Assembly (NCBI GenBank): GCA_000181795.3
Contig: CM012955.1
Span: 7,261,227 to 7,312,643 of the forward strand
From: Trichinella spiralis
Lineage: Eukaryota > Nematoda > Enoplea > Trichinellida > Trichinellidae
DNA length: 51,417 nucleotides
Direction: 5' to 3'
How positions within the stretch are numbered: the stretch's first letter is position 1; every line of letters begins with the position of its first letter. Both the position numbers and the translations under genes were made by a program. This document shows positions 23,601 through 35,030 of the stretch, piece by piece. Below the pieces are notes generated by a model. That model saw only the letters and a program-made list of their open reading frames with translations. It had not been told where the DNA came from and ran no database searches.

Positions 23601-25727
23601 AAGTGAGTAATTGATTTATAAAGCGTCTGAATTGAGAAAACTTTAAAATCTCAGATAACTGAATGTTAGGAAAACAGAGTGATATTTTTTCATCATCATA
23701 ACATAATTGTTTTAGTGTACAAGTATCACGGAAAAATTACTCTTGGTGATATGCGTGGAATTGAACCTGGTCGATATTTCCATTGTAAACTTTACGGTGA
23801 GCTTGGTGACAGTGGTATTATCTATTTGGATAGGAATAAAGCTGAAAATGGAATCTTAGAGGTATATGCTTTATTCATAAACTTACTAAGATCTTACTAA
23901 ATATTTCGATTTGTCATAAAAATTTCTTTTCAGTTTCAAGCAGAATGTGTTTCCTTGGGACGTTTGATGTGCGTTATGTTTTCTACATTTGTCAATGCAC
24001 AAGGTGAATATTGTATTATTTTTCTTGTATTCAGTAATAAATCAGTAATTCTTTAAGCTGAGCACCTCTGTGAAGGATTTAACGTTTTGCAAGAACTTTA
24101 CGAAAAATACAACTGCTCAGTGACGGCAGGTAAACACTTGTTCTCGTTTTCTGTTTAAGGTTATTATTTAATATTTAGGCATTGTTTGGCTAGTTAATTC
24201 TGTTGTCATTAGAGAAAGTTTGCATTCACCTTATCAATATATCTTTACGGAAGGTCGAATTTTGGAAAAACAGTTTCCTGGTGTTCTTCGGAAAGAGCTC
24301 ATTTTGAGTGGTAAGAATGAAAAATAAGCATACTAGTAGTCTGAAAGTAGGCACGTTTTCGTAAATTCAAGTTTACGAATAATTGTAAATGATCACATTA
24401 TCGGCGTAAATGTTTGGCTATTGAATGCTCCGCTGTAGAACAGAAATACATGCCAACTGTTTGTCAAGCATTGCAACAGTTCCGCATCTAGTGCATGAGG
24501 TTTTACTAATCTGTGACTGCAGTTATTGGAAATTAATTTATTTTAGATATAACCGGCTTGTCAACGAAATCTTCCCGCATGGATAACGCAGAAACAGAAG
24601 CAGAAGAAGAGATGTGGAAGCTGCTGATCACCAGTCAAGAAATGACAAGTTTTGAGTCTATATATGGTAACTGTTGCCTTACTGTGTTTGGGGAACTTGG
24701 AAACTCAGGCCCGATTGTTCTTGCTGAAAGAGACAGTAAATATCGATCGAACAAGACTATTGTATTTCAGGTAAAGTTCTGTTGTACTGATTTGTTCATT
24801 CTACTACTTTTTGTATTTCTTTTTCAGATTGGATTTAAATCAGTCGGTAAAATTTTTAAAGTTCGATTGCAAATGGATGCAATAGAGGATCATCAGGTTA
24901 CTTGGTATTTGAAAAAAGTAACTTCATCAATTGCTCATGTGAATTGTTACTAGTCACGAATTTTATCCGTGATAAATTTGCAGTTGAAAATGAAAAATAT
25001 CAAAAACGGAGATGAATTTCGAATTAATGCGGAGAGTTTATTGATGCAGACAGAATGGAACCCCAGACCGATAGTAGAGTTTGCGGTTGCATGGCCCGAT
25101 ATTCCGCCGTTACCAAGTAGCTGAAAAATAATTGCATATTTATTTCAATGCATTATTTCATATTCATTTAGCAATAGTTTATAATATACTGGTTGAAAAT
25201 GGTAAAGGAACAGATCGTCATCAGTCGATGATACTGAGTTTGAATTTATTCGGTGTTCATGGGGATACCGGCCGACGATTCTTGCTCACTTCTGATCCTG
25301 CTCAACGACACTTTCAACCAGGAAATGTGAGCTATTGTTAACTTGAAATTGGATGTTATTAGAATAACGCGTTTCATGATTTAACACCATTTACCTCCAC
25401 AATTTTTTATGCTTCAGAAAGATACTTTTGAAATCGAAACAATTTATCTCGGTACAATTCATGAGGTCGTTATTGAAATTGCACCTGGCTCACGCTTCAA
25501 GCAGTGGCATTTAAAGACGATTGAAATTGTCGATCCTGAAGGCCATGCTGTTTACAAATTTTATTCTGATGAGTGAGTTGAAAATTTAGTCTTGTGGCTG
25601 CTGTTTACCATGAAAGACTTTTTGTAGAATTCTAACATCAAGTGCTACTGTACTAATTTTGAAAAATCCGACGGTTCAAGCATCTAACGGTTTTCCAGCA
25701 AATACAGTAGACGAAAATCACGATTAA
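20643..25727 (+). CDS. Doublecortin-PLAT multidomain protein (2 DCX + about 5 PLAT/LH2 domains)
   Basis: Twenty-four exons in consistent phase give about 1051 aa. Exon starts are 20643, 20903, 21145, 21331, 21527, 21740, 21921, 22152, 22375, 22606, 22739, 22943, 23059, 23267, 23716, 23934, 24058, 24179, 24547, 24828, 24984, 25172, 25418 and 25628. DCX1 spans residues about 31-107 (TVFFHKDGDKYFQAVKIPVS, FGVRRLFTPKGRDEI, NYICASNRK). DCX2 spans about 170-245 (MRFKMNNCLLSFDEILRNLS, VGIAKLYTTKGSRI, GPHQLIACKKYE). A polar linker leads to PLAT1 at about 350-470 (VYEIIVCTGNRWAADMDSDL). PLAT-like units follow at about 493-625, 627-765 (LYGELGDSGIIYL), 767-915 (VFGELGNSGPIVL) and 916-1040 (LFGVHGDTGRRFLL, FKQWHLKTIEIVD). 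DCX pairs bind microtubules, and PLAT beta-sandwiches bind membranes or proteins, as in LOXHD1. I infer a microtubule- or cilium-associated scaffold. No signal peptide or membrane segment is seen. PLAT3 is the least regular. Confidence 0.9.
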
Positions 25728-26514
25728 TGTCAAATTTAAACTTAACTACATGGAATTATTCTCAGCGTATGATGTGCAAACTTTACAGCCTTTCAGACTG
25801 AGAATTGAGCGCATATAAATGTTGACTGAGAAAATTGCAAATAAAACTGCGAAATGAAATTGAATAAATATTTAGAAAAAACAAATTAACATATAAAAAA
25901 CATTTTTTAAGTACATTTAATGCTTGGCATGCTTTTTTGTTATCTGAGAAAAAAGCAGTATATAAACACAAAAGGAGCTGTATTTTTCTGGCTTACTGTT
26001 GTAGTAATAATTATTGTCAACTCGACTCTGTTAACACAATAACAATGATATATGATACATAAAATGATAAATTTGCATTCAAAAACAGTGTTGAAAAATA
26101 TCTGACGGCGGACAGTGTCAAGCAAATGAGAATACTTGCACCAGTAACCAGTAGGAAGTAACCATTGATACACGGAAAAATGAGCTAGATTGCTCCTGTG
26201 TATTTGGTCAGTTATGACTAATTACTCTATGCAAATAATGAGCGAAACAAAATTAGCATAGAATTCAAAGTAGATCCGTAAACTGTATTTCAACGAACAG
26301 CTTAACTGACTGGATTACTGGATATCGAAGTGAATTCTGCACCGTCAGATTAGATGAAATCTTTTCAGTAAAGCATACCGAAGAGAATTCCATGGATAGT
26401 TTTATAGGTTTTGCTTCATTCATTCAAATTCATTAAATAGTGTTCATTGTTTTATTTACACGCGTTATCAATAAATCTGGTGTGACATTTCAGTGAATTG
26501 TTCAACTTTATCGA
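25728..26514. other. Spacer between DCX-PLAT and coiled-coil genes
   Basis: About 790 bp. AATAAA-type hexamers occur at 25861-25870 downstream of the DCX-PLAT stop, and ACATTTCAG near 26492 is a candidate acceptor for the next gene. A minus frame at 25940-26173 is open but cysteine/histidine-scattered and without a recognisable family, so it was not called. Confidence 0.4.
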
Positions 26515-27639
26515 ATGTCAGCGGATAAAGAACTATTAGACGGACATCACAGCTCGAAAAGGAAAGGTACCATGTGTATACGTTAGCCCAATTTTCATCA
26601 TCCATTCTTTAGTGTCAAAGAGAACTGCATTGCGAAGCGTACTTGACTATGCAAACTATCTTCAAATTCTATATTCGTATGCAGAATATAAGAATACTTT
26701 GAATCAGGTGACCAGCATTGTCAAAGTAAGGTTATCTATTCAACTGATTGATTGATTGATTCATTTTCATTTCATTTAATACAAGTATTCAGAACATCTA
26801 TCTCTTTGTAAAGCAAAAATTATACAGCAGTTTAATAACAGGCAAATTATAAAATAAAAAATTGCAAGGTTTTCACTGACATGCATTTATTTGTTTTGTT
26901 GCAATCTGAGAAATATTTTACAATATTGTTAAGTACAATTTTGCATATTATTATTTTATTTTGGAAAACGTTTTAATGGCGACGATTTTTCTACTGATTT
27001 TAGAATCGTGAAAAGCAAAATGAAATATTAGAAGAGAAACTGGTAAAACAGTACAATGAAATACGATCGCTTTATGTAATGCTAAAATGCGTTCGTGAAA
27101 AAATGATCGATACGCAAAATGAGGCATTGGGAAATTGGTCCATAAATTTGCAGCTTCTGTAATGTTTTCAAATTTTAGAACAAAATACTCAGTCAGTTGC
27201 ATAAATCAGTCGAAGCAGCAATTGGTCGTATAAAGTTGATAACCAATTTTCCAGATGAAACATCCGTAAAAATGTTGAACGTGAATACGATAAGTTTAGG
27301 TGTACCAAAGTTGTTCATTTTTAAATATTTATATTTTACAATATTCCATTTGTTGTTATAGAAAACATTGCAATATCACTAAAGCCATTGTTTGAAAGTG
27401 AAGATAAAATTTCTGCACTAGAAAAGTCAGTCGATGGTAATTTACATTGCTTAACGAGCTTGGCAGATGAAAATGCTGAACTTTCAACGTAAAATAATAT
27501 ATTTTCATAGATAAAAGAATCTTGAAAATTTAGTCATTTCTATTTTAGACTTAAGAAAAGTGTAATTGTCACTGAAGAACACATTACCGAGCAGAAATTT
27601 AATTCAATCATTCAATATTTAAAACGTTCTTTTCCATAG
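26515..27639 (+). CDS. Small coiled-coil protein, function unknown
   Basis: I do not recognise the family. Six exons (26515-26566, 26613-26725, 27004-27137, 27193-27299, 27362-27488, 27549-27639) give about 207 aa. The protein is alpha-helical and charged: SVLDYANYLQILYSYAEYKN, then REKQNEILEEKLVKQYNEIR (coiled coil about residues 56-105), QLHKSVEAAIGRIKLITNF, and a final EEHITEQKFNSIIQYLKRSF. The third intron is ambiguous. A GT donor at 27138 with the acceptor at 27191-27192 keeps phase. A GC donor at 27124 with the TTTTAG acceptor at 27178 would also work and would change a few residues. Small size and heptad-rich helices would fit a subunit of a larger complex, but that is only inference. 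It lies 0.8 kb downstream of the DCX-PLAT gene on the same strand. Confidence 0.75.
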
Positions 27640-29627
27640 TAATTTGTCTTTTTTCTATGTCATGTCAATATTAAATGCGTTTAACTGAGTAGAAATGGAA
27701 TTGGATGTTGTGTGATGGAAGCCCTCCATCAGCAGGAAGGAGTAGAAGACAAAAATCATATATTACACTTGACTGTTTGTATAATTGTACTGTAATCTTG
27801 TTCTAAACTTTGATGGTAATGTTTACTGATTAGGTGTGTTTACAGAATTTCGAAATTCGCGGTCAGAATTGGATAGAATCCCTTTACTTGATTGTCAGAA
27901 ACAAAAATCTTTTGTGCAGCATCTATGCATAACATTGGAAAGCACAACAAAATGTTATTTTCATCGTCTGTTCATGCTTGAGAGTCCGGATATTCTTAGC
28001 TGATAATTTTTAATATTTAAATAGCTAATTTCTCGTAATAGTGAATGACTGCAATTTGATCACGTTCCGCTGGTTTGAATATTTTGATTACAGTTTCCAT
28101 AATAGCGTTGGTGCTCAACAAAGTCGAACGTCAGAGCTGCATTCAATTTAGGTCGTGTCATGGAACATTTGAAAATATTTGTATACTGCTTTGCCAGTCG
28201 AAGAGTGCTGATAAACTGGCGACAAGTTAATTTGAAGTATTTTAAGTATTTAAAAATCCTCACATAATTAATTAGCACTGCAAAAGATGCAGCCAATCAA
28301 TCATGTTACGTTGAAATAGAAAACGCCTATTCCAATTTTGACAACATCAAATTGGTTAATATTCAATAATATTTTCCATCATTTTCCCTTTTCCTGTGAA
28401 TAATTTGATAATTTTCAAACAAAGAAATGGACAAAATATTTAATATTTACAACAGTGCAAAATGTGCAAAATATTTGTGATATTAATCCAACAAATGGAA
28501 TATATTTTGCTTTGTAGAATAATTGAATTTTCTTTATTTATGTGAAAATAAAATTCAAACTGAAAGTTCCTTCAAATTTTAAAACAGTGCAATATCGAAA
28601 ATTTTCAATTTTTACTCTCAGTTATTTGAATATTTTCAATTCTGACAGATCAATTTCCGATTTGTATGCAATTTCATTTGTCTCAAATGTTCCAAAATTG
28701 CAATGTATTCAAATTAAATTCCCCTTTTTTAATTACCAAGCTATTCGGTTAATAATTTTTTCCCCAATGCTATTGTTGTCTTCAAAACATTTGCTATACG
28801 AAAATAGCTTCTTCATGTAAGTATTTCTGTTTGAATGCAATCGTTCAAATATGAATAATTTTATTTTTTCTTAATATAAAATTGTATATATTTATATCCA
28901 TTTGTACATTTCAACTGCACAGGACGATCAATGTTTACTAAAATGTTTTGCTAATTGTTTGTACTGTTGTAAATATTTGAATAAAATTTCATTTTCACAT
29001 GTTGAAATGTTTCGAATTTGGTCATGTGTAATCGATGCAACTTGAAATTTATGATTTTCTTCTCAATTTTGCATTGCTTGAAGAAAAAGAATAAAACATT
29101 TTCAACGATGGATGAATATTCTGTGAAATATAAATTTAAAATGATTAACAAAAACGCAATTTTAATATTTTATTATTATTTTTTTGAAAAAAACAATCAT
29201 TATATATAGATATTGTTTTGTTATTTATAATTTAAAAACACAATTTAAATTTACATCGATGTATGAGGTATGTGGATTGTCGCAGAAAAAAGTTTGCCCC
29301 TGAAATGAACAAAGAATTAAAACTTATTGCGCATTGCTTCTTTTTCAGCTTGAATGAATGAATAAAATGTTATGGCATGTTTTATGGCAAATAAAAGGGG
29401 GGAAAAATTATGCTGACTTGCTTTTGTTTCGTTGCATATTGTTTGCAAAATGTGCCTCCGTGTGTGGCTCTTTCTTGGAATTACTTCTTCAACATTGTCT
29501 GTGCATGATCGCATTTTTCCAACTATTACTTAAAAATGGCCATTGAAAAGTCGAACTCCACTTCTCTTTTCGGTGTCGTTCTTTCTTTTCTCTTCTCTTT
29601 TCACTCTGCTCCATTCTGAAGGCGTTT

Positions 29628-29684
29628 ATTCATTCATTCATCCATTCATTCATTTGTTTGTTTGTTTGTTTGTTTGTTTGTTTT
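29628..29684. repeat. TTCA/TTTG tetranucleotide microsatellite
   Basis: About five ATTC-type units with a CC interruption run directly into about six TTTG units. This is a compound simple repeat. Confidence 0.9.
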
Positions 29685-30563
29685 CTCTTTTAATTTTTTT
29701 TGCTATTTTCAGTTCAGTACAACTTCATTTATCACAACACATAAAGCATTATTAAAAATAAATGCTGCCAAATTGGGTCAGTGATCGACATTTCACCAAC
29801 AACGTTGTTGGTCAAAATCAAGGAGCTTCATTTTTCAATAAATTCTATTAAGTTGTAAAAGAAGGGGAGGGGACGGGTTAAGAAAAAATAATAATAAAGA
29901 ATGAAAGAAAAAAAATATGCCACGAAAAAGAAGGCTACCTTTTGTTCATTTTCATTAAAGTCACAATAACACCAAGCTAACGAAATGACAAAATCGGACG
30001 CCGGAAAAGCCTGAAAAAGAGACATTATCTTTTGACATTTTTCCATCTGTCAAAAACTTTTCAAAACCCATTTCAACGTGTAAATTCATACATGCTCCTT
30101 TCGAAATATACTTCAAAATGTAAAACAATATTATTATTTTCTTTTTTTTATCATGCAAATATTTGCAAATATGAATGATAAAAAAACAAATTTCATTTAC
30201 AGTTTCGTATTACTGTAAACTTTACTTGATTATTATTATTCAAAAACAACGTAGCAATCCAATTTTGTACAGTTGTTGTTTAGTTGTGCTTTTTTTAGTT
30301 TGTTTGTTTATTATTTCAAAGATAAGTAATATTTTTGGAAAAGAAGAATAAGAATGTGTGGAATTTGGAAAAAGGCAATCTGGCTTGCGACCTTGACACG
30401 CGACAAACGGTGAAAGTTAACCGTCAAACCTAATTTTCGCTGAACGCGCCCGGTCTGGCCGTGTCATTTCATTTGATAGCATACTGCGTCGACGGGTTAT
30501 AATAAACCTGCTTGCTTGACTGATAGCAGCCCACCGACATTGATTTTTCATCTCTCCTTCTTT

Positions 30564-30669
30564 CATCATCATCATCATCATTATCATCATCGTCATCATC
30601 GCCATCGCCATCACCATCACCATCATCATCACCATCACCGTCACCATCACTGTTGTCATCGTTATGATC
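30564..30669. repeat. CAT/CAC trinucleotide-rich microsatellite
   Basis: An imperfect (CAT)n tract with CAC, CGT and CGC variants covers about 105 bp. It yields long spurious histidine-rich and aspartate/methionine-rich frames on the two strands. Confidence 0.92.
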
Positions 30670-31218
30670 GTTATATTTCAAAAAAAAATTTTTTCTCCAC
30701 ATTTATGCATACATTTATTTACCGAAAATTACGTAATCCGCAAACCTGTTCAATTCACCAAATCGAAAACAGACAAAAATTATTTGTACATAATTTTTAT
30801 TTACTTTACTATCTTTTTTTTCCATTTTTTCACACATTCACTCAGCTTTCGAAGCATTAATTGGCAATCGAAAGTTTAAAATTGGTCGAAAGCTATGCTA
30901 ATTCAAAGAAAACAGAAACAAAAGAAAAATAAAAAGAAAAGAAATGCAAAAAAGCTTGGATATGCAAATGTGGGTAATAAAAAGGAAAAAAAGTATTCTT
31001 ATTTTGATCTCTAATGAAGAGAAAACGAAAAGAAGAAGATGAAGAAGAAGAATCAACATTCCGCTTCGTAATACTAGTAAGTAATAATGTAAAGCTAAAC
31101 GATCAGTTAGTACAGGGGTAGCTAGAAGTGAAAAGAACACCGTTCGGACGTAGTAAAATCGGAATCCGTGAAAACAGACGACAAAGTTTGGTATTTTGCT
31201 TTTTCTTTTTTCGTATGA

Positions 31219-31224
31219 TTTATT
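31219..31224 (-). terminator. Polyadenylation signal AATAAA overlapping the collagen stop
   Basis: On the minus strand the AATAAA hexamer begins with the last base of the TGA stop codon of the collagen gene. If used, the 3' UTR would be only about 15-20 bases. Other hexamers further downstream could be used instead. Confidence 0.5.
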
Positions 31225-32431
31225 CAACGACGAGTCCCATCGGAAAAGAACACTCCGCCATCCAAGGCGCAATATTTTGGACATATGCCCTTTTCGCCGG
31301 TGACGCCAGGCGGTCCGGGGGGTCCTTTTTCACCTTGAGGTCCCTCTGATCCGGGCGGTCCGTGCGGACCACGGGGTCCTTTTGAGCCAATTAATCCTGG
31401 CAAACCATCCTGCACAGAAACAAAAAGCAAACAACAAAATTATTACCTTATTTTCATGGTAAAAATAAACGCTGTTCAATTGATTACTTTTCCAGGTTCT
31501 CCAGGTTCACCAGGCAAACCGACCAATCCCGGTTCTCCAATTTCACCCGGGTCGCCTGGTATTACACCATACGAATGGGTTGCAGGTATGCCAGGTTCAC
31601 CCATCAATCCCGGTGGTCCAGGTGGTCCTGGGGTTCCTGGTTTACCTGGTGGCCCAGGAGGATTCGGCGGTCCGTCCATACCATCACGTCCAGGTTTTCC
31701 AGGTGGTCCACATTCACCTGAAAAATTGATAATTTTTTTTACAAACAATATATAAATATTTCACAAAAGCATGTAATTATTTGTTTCTATTAATTAATTT
31801 TTTGAATAATTACCAGGTTGTCCTGGTGGTCCAGGGGGTCCGGGAGGACCTGGTTGACAGACGTCACATTGTGGAGGAACGGGAATGTCGCAAGGAAGCG
31901 GCGGTGGCATACCTGGTAATCCCGGTACACCAGCTTTACCTGGTTTGCCATTTTTGCCAGGTCGACCAGGTGCTCCCGGAGGACCAGGTAATCCGGGAAG
32001 ACAACAGCCTAAAATGGAATGAGCAAGCTGGAAAAGTGAAAATTTACAATCGAGCTTCACAATCACCTTCACATGTGCCAGCTATTTGTTCAGTTGGAGC
32101 TTCGGCCGGATATTCGGGACCAGTATCTAGACCATAAGCTTGACGACGTGTTCGATTGGAGCTTGTTTGGAATTTTATTCGAGAAATGTCGTTTTTCAGC
32201 TCAAAAGCGGTGTGCTAATGAATGACGAAACAATTAACATTGGATAAGAGATAAGTTGAATTGTATTACTCGGCAAGCGTTGGCATCATGACTCATCCGA
32301 ACGCGTACATGGCGTACATAATTGTACACCATTGGCAGAGTAACAGATACGGAAAGCAAAGAAAGCAAGCTGAACGTTACGGCAGTTAAAGCGACGAATT
32401 TGTACGCGGCCGTTCGCTTGTCAACATCCAT
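31224..32431 (-). CDS. Cuticle collagen ([17 protein letters not shown] group)
   Basis: A nematode cuticle collagen, secreted by the hypodermis and cross-linked into the cuticle. Five exons (32431-32270, 32214-32067, 32008-31814, 31717-31488, 31409-31224) give 306 aa. Order of parts: cytosolic start MDVDKR; a hydrophobic signal-anchor about residues 11-38 ([20 protein letters not shown]); a non-collagenous N-terminal domain; a subtilisin/furin-type cleavage site RTRR at 75-78; cysteines at 102, 105 and 106; Gly-X-Y block 1; a Pro/Cys break ([17 protein letters not shown]); further Gly-X-Y blocks interrupted at [11 protein letters not shown]; and the C-terminal tail [20 protein letters not shown]. 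That tail is typical of the SQT-1/ROL-6-related group, but I cannot name the orthologue. Codons in the Gly-X-Y parts favour GGT, GGA and CCA/CCT. Two frames on the opposite strand over exons 3-5 are shadows. Confidence 0.95.
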
Positions 32432-32490
32432 GCTTACGGTATGCTTGGGCTACGTTCGCAGTGGCAGTCAATGTTGTGGAAGAAGAAGCC

Positions 32491-32498
32491 TTTTTATA
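32491..32498 (-). promoter_or_regulatory. TATA box of the collagen gene
   Basis: The minus strand reads GGAATATAAAAAGG, a strong TATA element about 60 bases upstream of the collagen ATG at 32431. This predicts a transcription start near 32465 and a 5' UTR of about 30 bases. Many nematode cuticle collagen genes have TATA boxes, which fits stage-pulsed expression. The DNA upstream (32540-32660) is GC-richer than average and is probably the proximal promoter. Confidence 0.7.
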
Positions 32499-32904
32499 TT
32501 CCATTTTTGTGTCCCATTTTCCCCCTGACAAGTTCTACTGATTTTAATCACTGAACTTCTCTCAGGCTCAGTGAATCGACGCTCCCGCCTTTCAGCACTG
32601 GGCGCAGCGCCGCCACAGCTTTTCCGTTCGACAATCCAACCAAAATTGGGATACTTGAAGCTATTTATCAAAAAGCAGGCCACTGATTATTCTTTTCATC
32701 AATTGTTTTTTTCTTTTAATTTAACAAAAATTAAATTTCAAATTGCAAATTTACCCCCGTCGCTTTGGGCACCATTTCCATTTATCAATATGAAAAGCAT
32801 AAATCGATTTTCAAGCATATTTTTGTTGTTCCATGAAGAAAAAAAGCCATCAAAAATCTACAACATTCCATTATTCTATTAATGTTTGTTAATGGAAAAT
32901 TTTT

Positions 32905-32930
32905 ACAAACAAACAAACAAACAAACAAAC
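32905..32930. repeat. (AAAC)n microsatellite
   Basis: About six AAAC units in tandem. Confidence 0.9.
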
Positions 32931-34266
32931 ATATCTCCTTTGCTTCATTGTAAACTGTATTCCTTGCATAATTAATTCAATTTGCATGAAAAGTTTGTTT
33001 TTCCAAATATTTAAAAGAAACACAAATGTAATATTCAAAAATTTTCATTTTCAATTCATAAATTAAAATTACTACAAACGTAAATTTACTACTCCCATTG
33101 TTGATTCAATGAAATTTGCATTTATTAATTTTAATAATATTATTAATATCTGTTATTTTTTTAATTAAAATTTGACAAAATTGATTAAAAAAATCATATT
33201 ATTTAAAAGTATTCTATTGAGAATAGAATTATGAATAAAACTGATCATTAATTCCAGTGCTGTTGATGGTGGTGGTGCTGATAATGACGGTGGAAGAGGA
33301 ATTTGCAAGCAACATTGCAATCGACAACCCGTTTATTCATTCAATTGATAACTTTCAATCAAATCTGCTCATATCTGCCCTAAGTTGCGGCGTAAAAATG
33401 GGTTCCTTTCGATCAAAGTGGACATTAATCGAAAAAGCAAATTTCGAAAATCTGGAAATTATTCATTTCATCTATTCTCTCTACTATCGCCTATTCTATT
33501 CATTTTGTGCTTTATTCAATGAACAAATATTTTGCACATTATATTATATTTTATTATATTTTTTAATACATATAAATTAATTTTTGCACAACACTTGGAA
33601 TTATAAATTAATTTACAAGTACTAAGAAAATAACAACTTGTAAGAGATGTTTGAAAATCAAAAAAAACCAAGATGAAAAATTCAATCATACAGCAAAATG
33701 AAAATGTTTGCTTTTTCGAAATTTAATTCAACTTTTTCCTTTCCAATAATTTCAACAAATTTACATCTCATATGATCAATATCACAGTATGATTTATTTA
33801 ATCATGTTGATCATTTTTAATAAATAAATTATCAAAAATGCAATCAAATCACGGTTAAAATGTATTTGAAAATGTGTCGACGATTGTGTTGATAAATATT
33901 TTTAGTACAAATCAATTACTGAATGCAGCACAAACGATAAAAGTGTTAATCTTTTAATAATTTTCGACAGTAATTTCTGTATCCATTTTTAAACTTGGTA
34001 ATAATGATTTATTTATTTTCAAAACTGTCGATAATAATTGTACGTTTCTGTTGCCAATTTTAAACGTCCATAAAGAAGAATAAGAAAAAGTAGAAGCGGT
34101 GCATCGCCGTGCTAATCAAACTAACTGTTTATTATAATTTCTAACATTAACCGCATTGAGTGACTTGATGCCTGATTTTAATAGAATATGAAGAATAACT
34201 TTTGAAAGTTTTACAAAAAAAAACAGACCATATTCACACCTTAATTATTCAATTCAAATCTACATC

Positions 34267-34329
34267 TATATATATATATATATAATTTATTTCTATGCAC
34301 ATCTGTGCTAACAAATATATATATATATT
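34267..34329. repeat. Two (TA)n tracts
   Basis: Pure TA dinucleotide runs at 34267-34284 and 34313-34329 are separated by about 28 bp of ordinary sequence. Confidence 0.85.
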
Positions 34330-35030
34330 TGTTTGCATATCAATCAATTTATTCTGTACAATTAGATCAGTTTCTCTATATACACTACTTTTTGCAAATC
34401 TGTTAAACAATTTATCACACTATTGAGAAAAGTAATTGCAAAACTAATTTTATATTTTACGAAAATTTATTTCTTTTGATAAAAAAAGAAAGAAAATTTT
34501 TTTACTTTCCATTTCAACCAACTTTTTGCCAACTGTGATGATATTTAAAAATATTCTTCTTCGCATGCATTTGCAGTGAAAATTAATAGTCAATTATTAA
34601 CAAACTTGCTCAATTGAAACACTGAAAAACTTGAAGCAATTATTTTAATTTTTTTATTCAGATATAAAAAGTCACCATTTGTCAGCGCAATTAAAACCAG
34701 TGACCAATGAACCATTCTCACATCCTAACCTATTCTACTACAAAAAATATTTTCAAATCTCTCTGCTAGATGCATTTCCATTTAAATATCAATTGCATCC
34801 AACAACTTGCACATCAATACATCAAAACGTTGCATTTGAAAAATGCATCCCATTTCCACACAATGAGCGTTCATTGCAGTTTAATCAATCAAATATAAAT
34901 TAAATCCGAATTTCTTTGATAAAATTTGAAACTGTTTTTCTGAGATTATTATTATTATAAAACAACTGGTTCAATATCAAAAAAGCTGTTCAGATAATTC
35001 TAAGATGCACAACAAGCCGGATCAATGACC

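Larger units (their letters stand above)
27640..31218. other. 3.6-kb low-complexity, gene-poor region
   Basis: Two coding-like frames are present but unproven. A plus frame is open from a possible acceptor at 27846 to the TGA at 28001-28003 (contains SRSELDRIPLLDCQKQKSF). A minus frame runs from 28296 to 28060. The rest is AT-rich, with a TTCA/TTTG microsatellite at 29628-29684 and a long CAT/CAC tract at 30564-30669. A GC-richer island at 30370-30540 contains several CpG dinucleotides. Two overlapping frames at 30417-30702 are made of the trinucleotide tract and are not genes. Confidence 0.45.
32499..35030. other. Collagen promoter side and AT-rich spacer
   Basis: The part nearest the collagen gene is GC-richer (32540-32660). 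Further on are an AAAC microsatellite (32905-32930) and TA tracts (34267-34284 and 34313-34329). Frames at 33257-33580 and 34679-34903 are AT-driven, have no family resemblance and lack splice context, so they are not called. No RNA gene was recognised. Confidence 0.5.

Noticed and set aside
28060-28296. 79-codon minus-strand frame with a faint resemblance to a histone-fold end
   Set aside because: The resemblance rests on a handful of residues, and no adjacent exons on that strand continue it.
30417-30702. Overlapping frames rich in His, Asp or Met
   Set aside because: They are translations of the CAT/CAC trinucleotide tract and its complement, open only because the repeat lacks stop codons.
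31456-32137. Plus-strand frames rich in Pro, Gly and Val over the collagen exons
   Set aside because: They are complements of the Gly-X-Y repeats of the minus-strand collagen gene.
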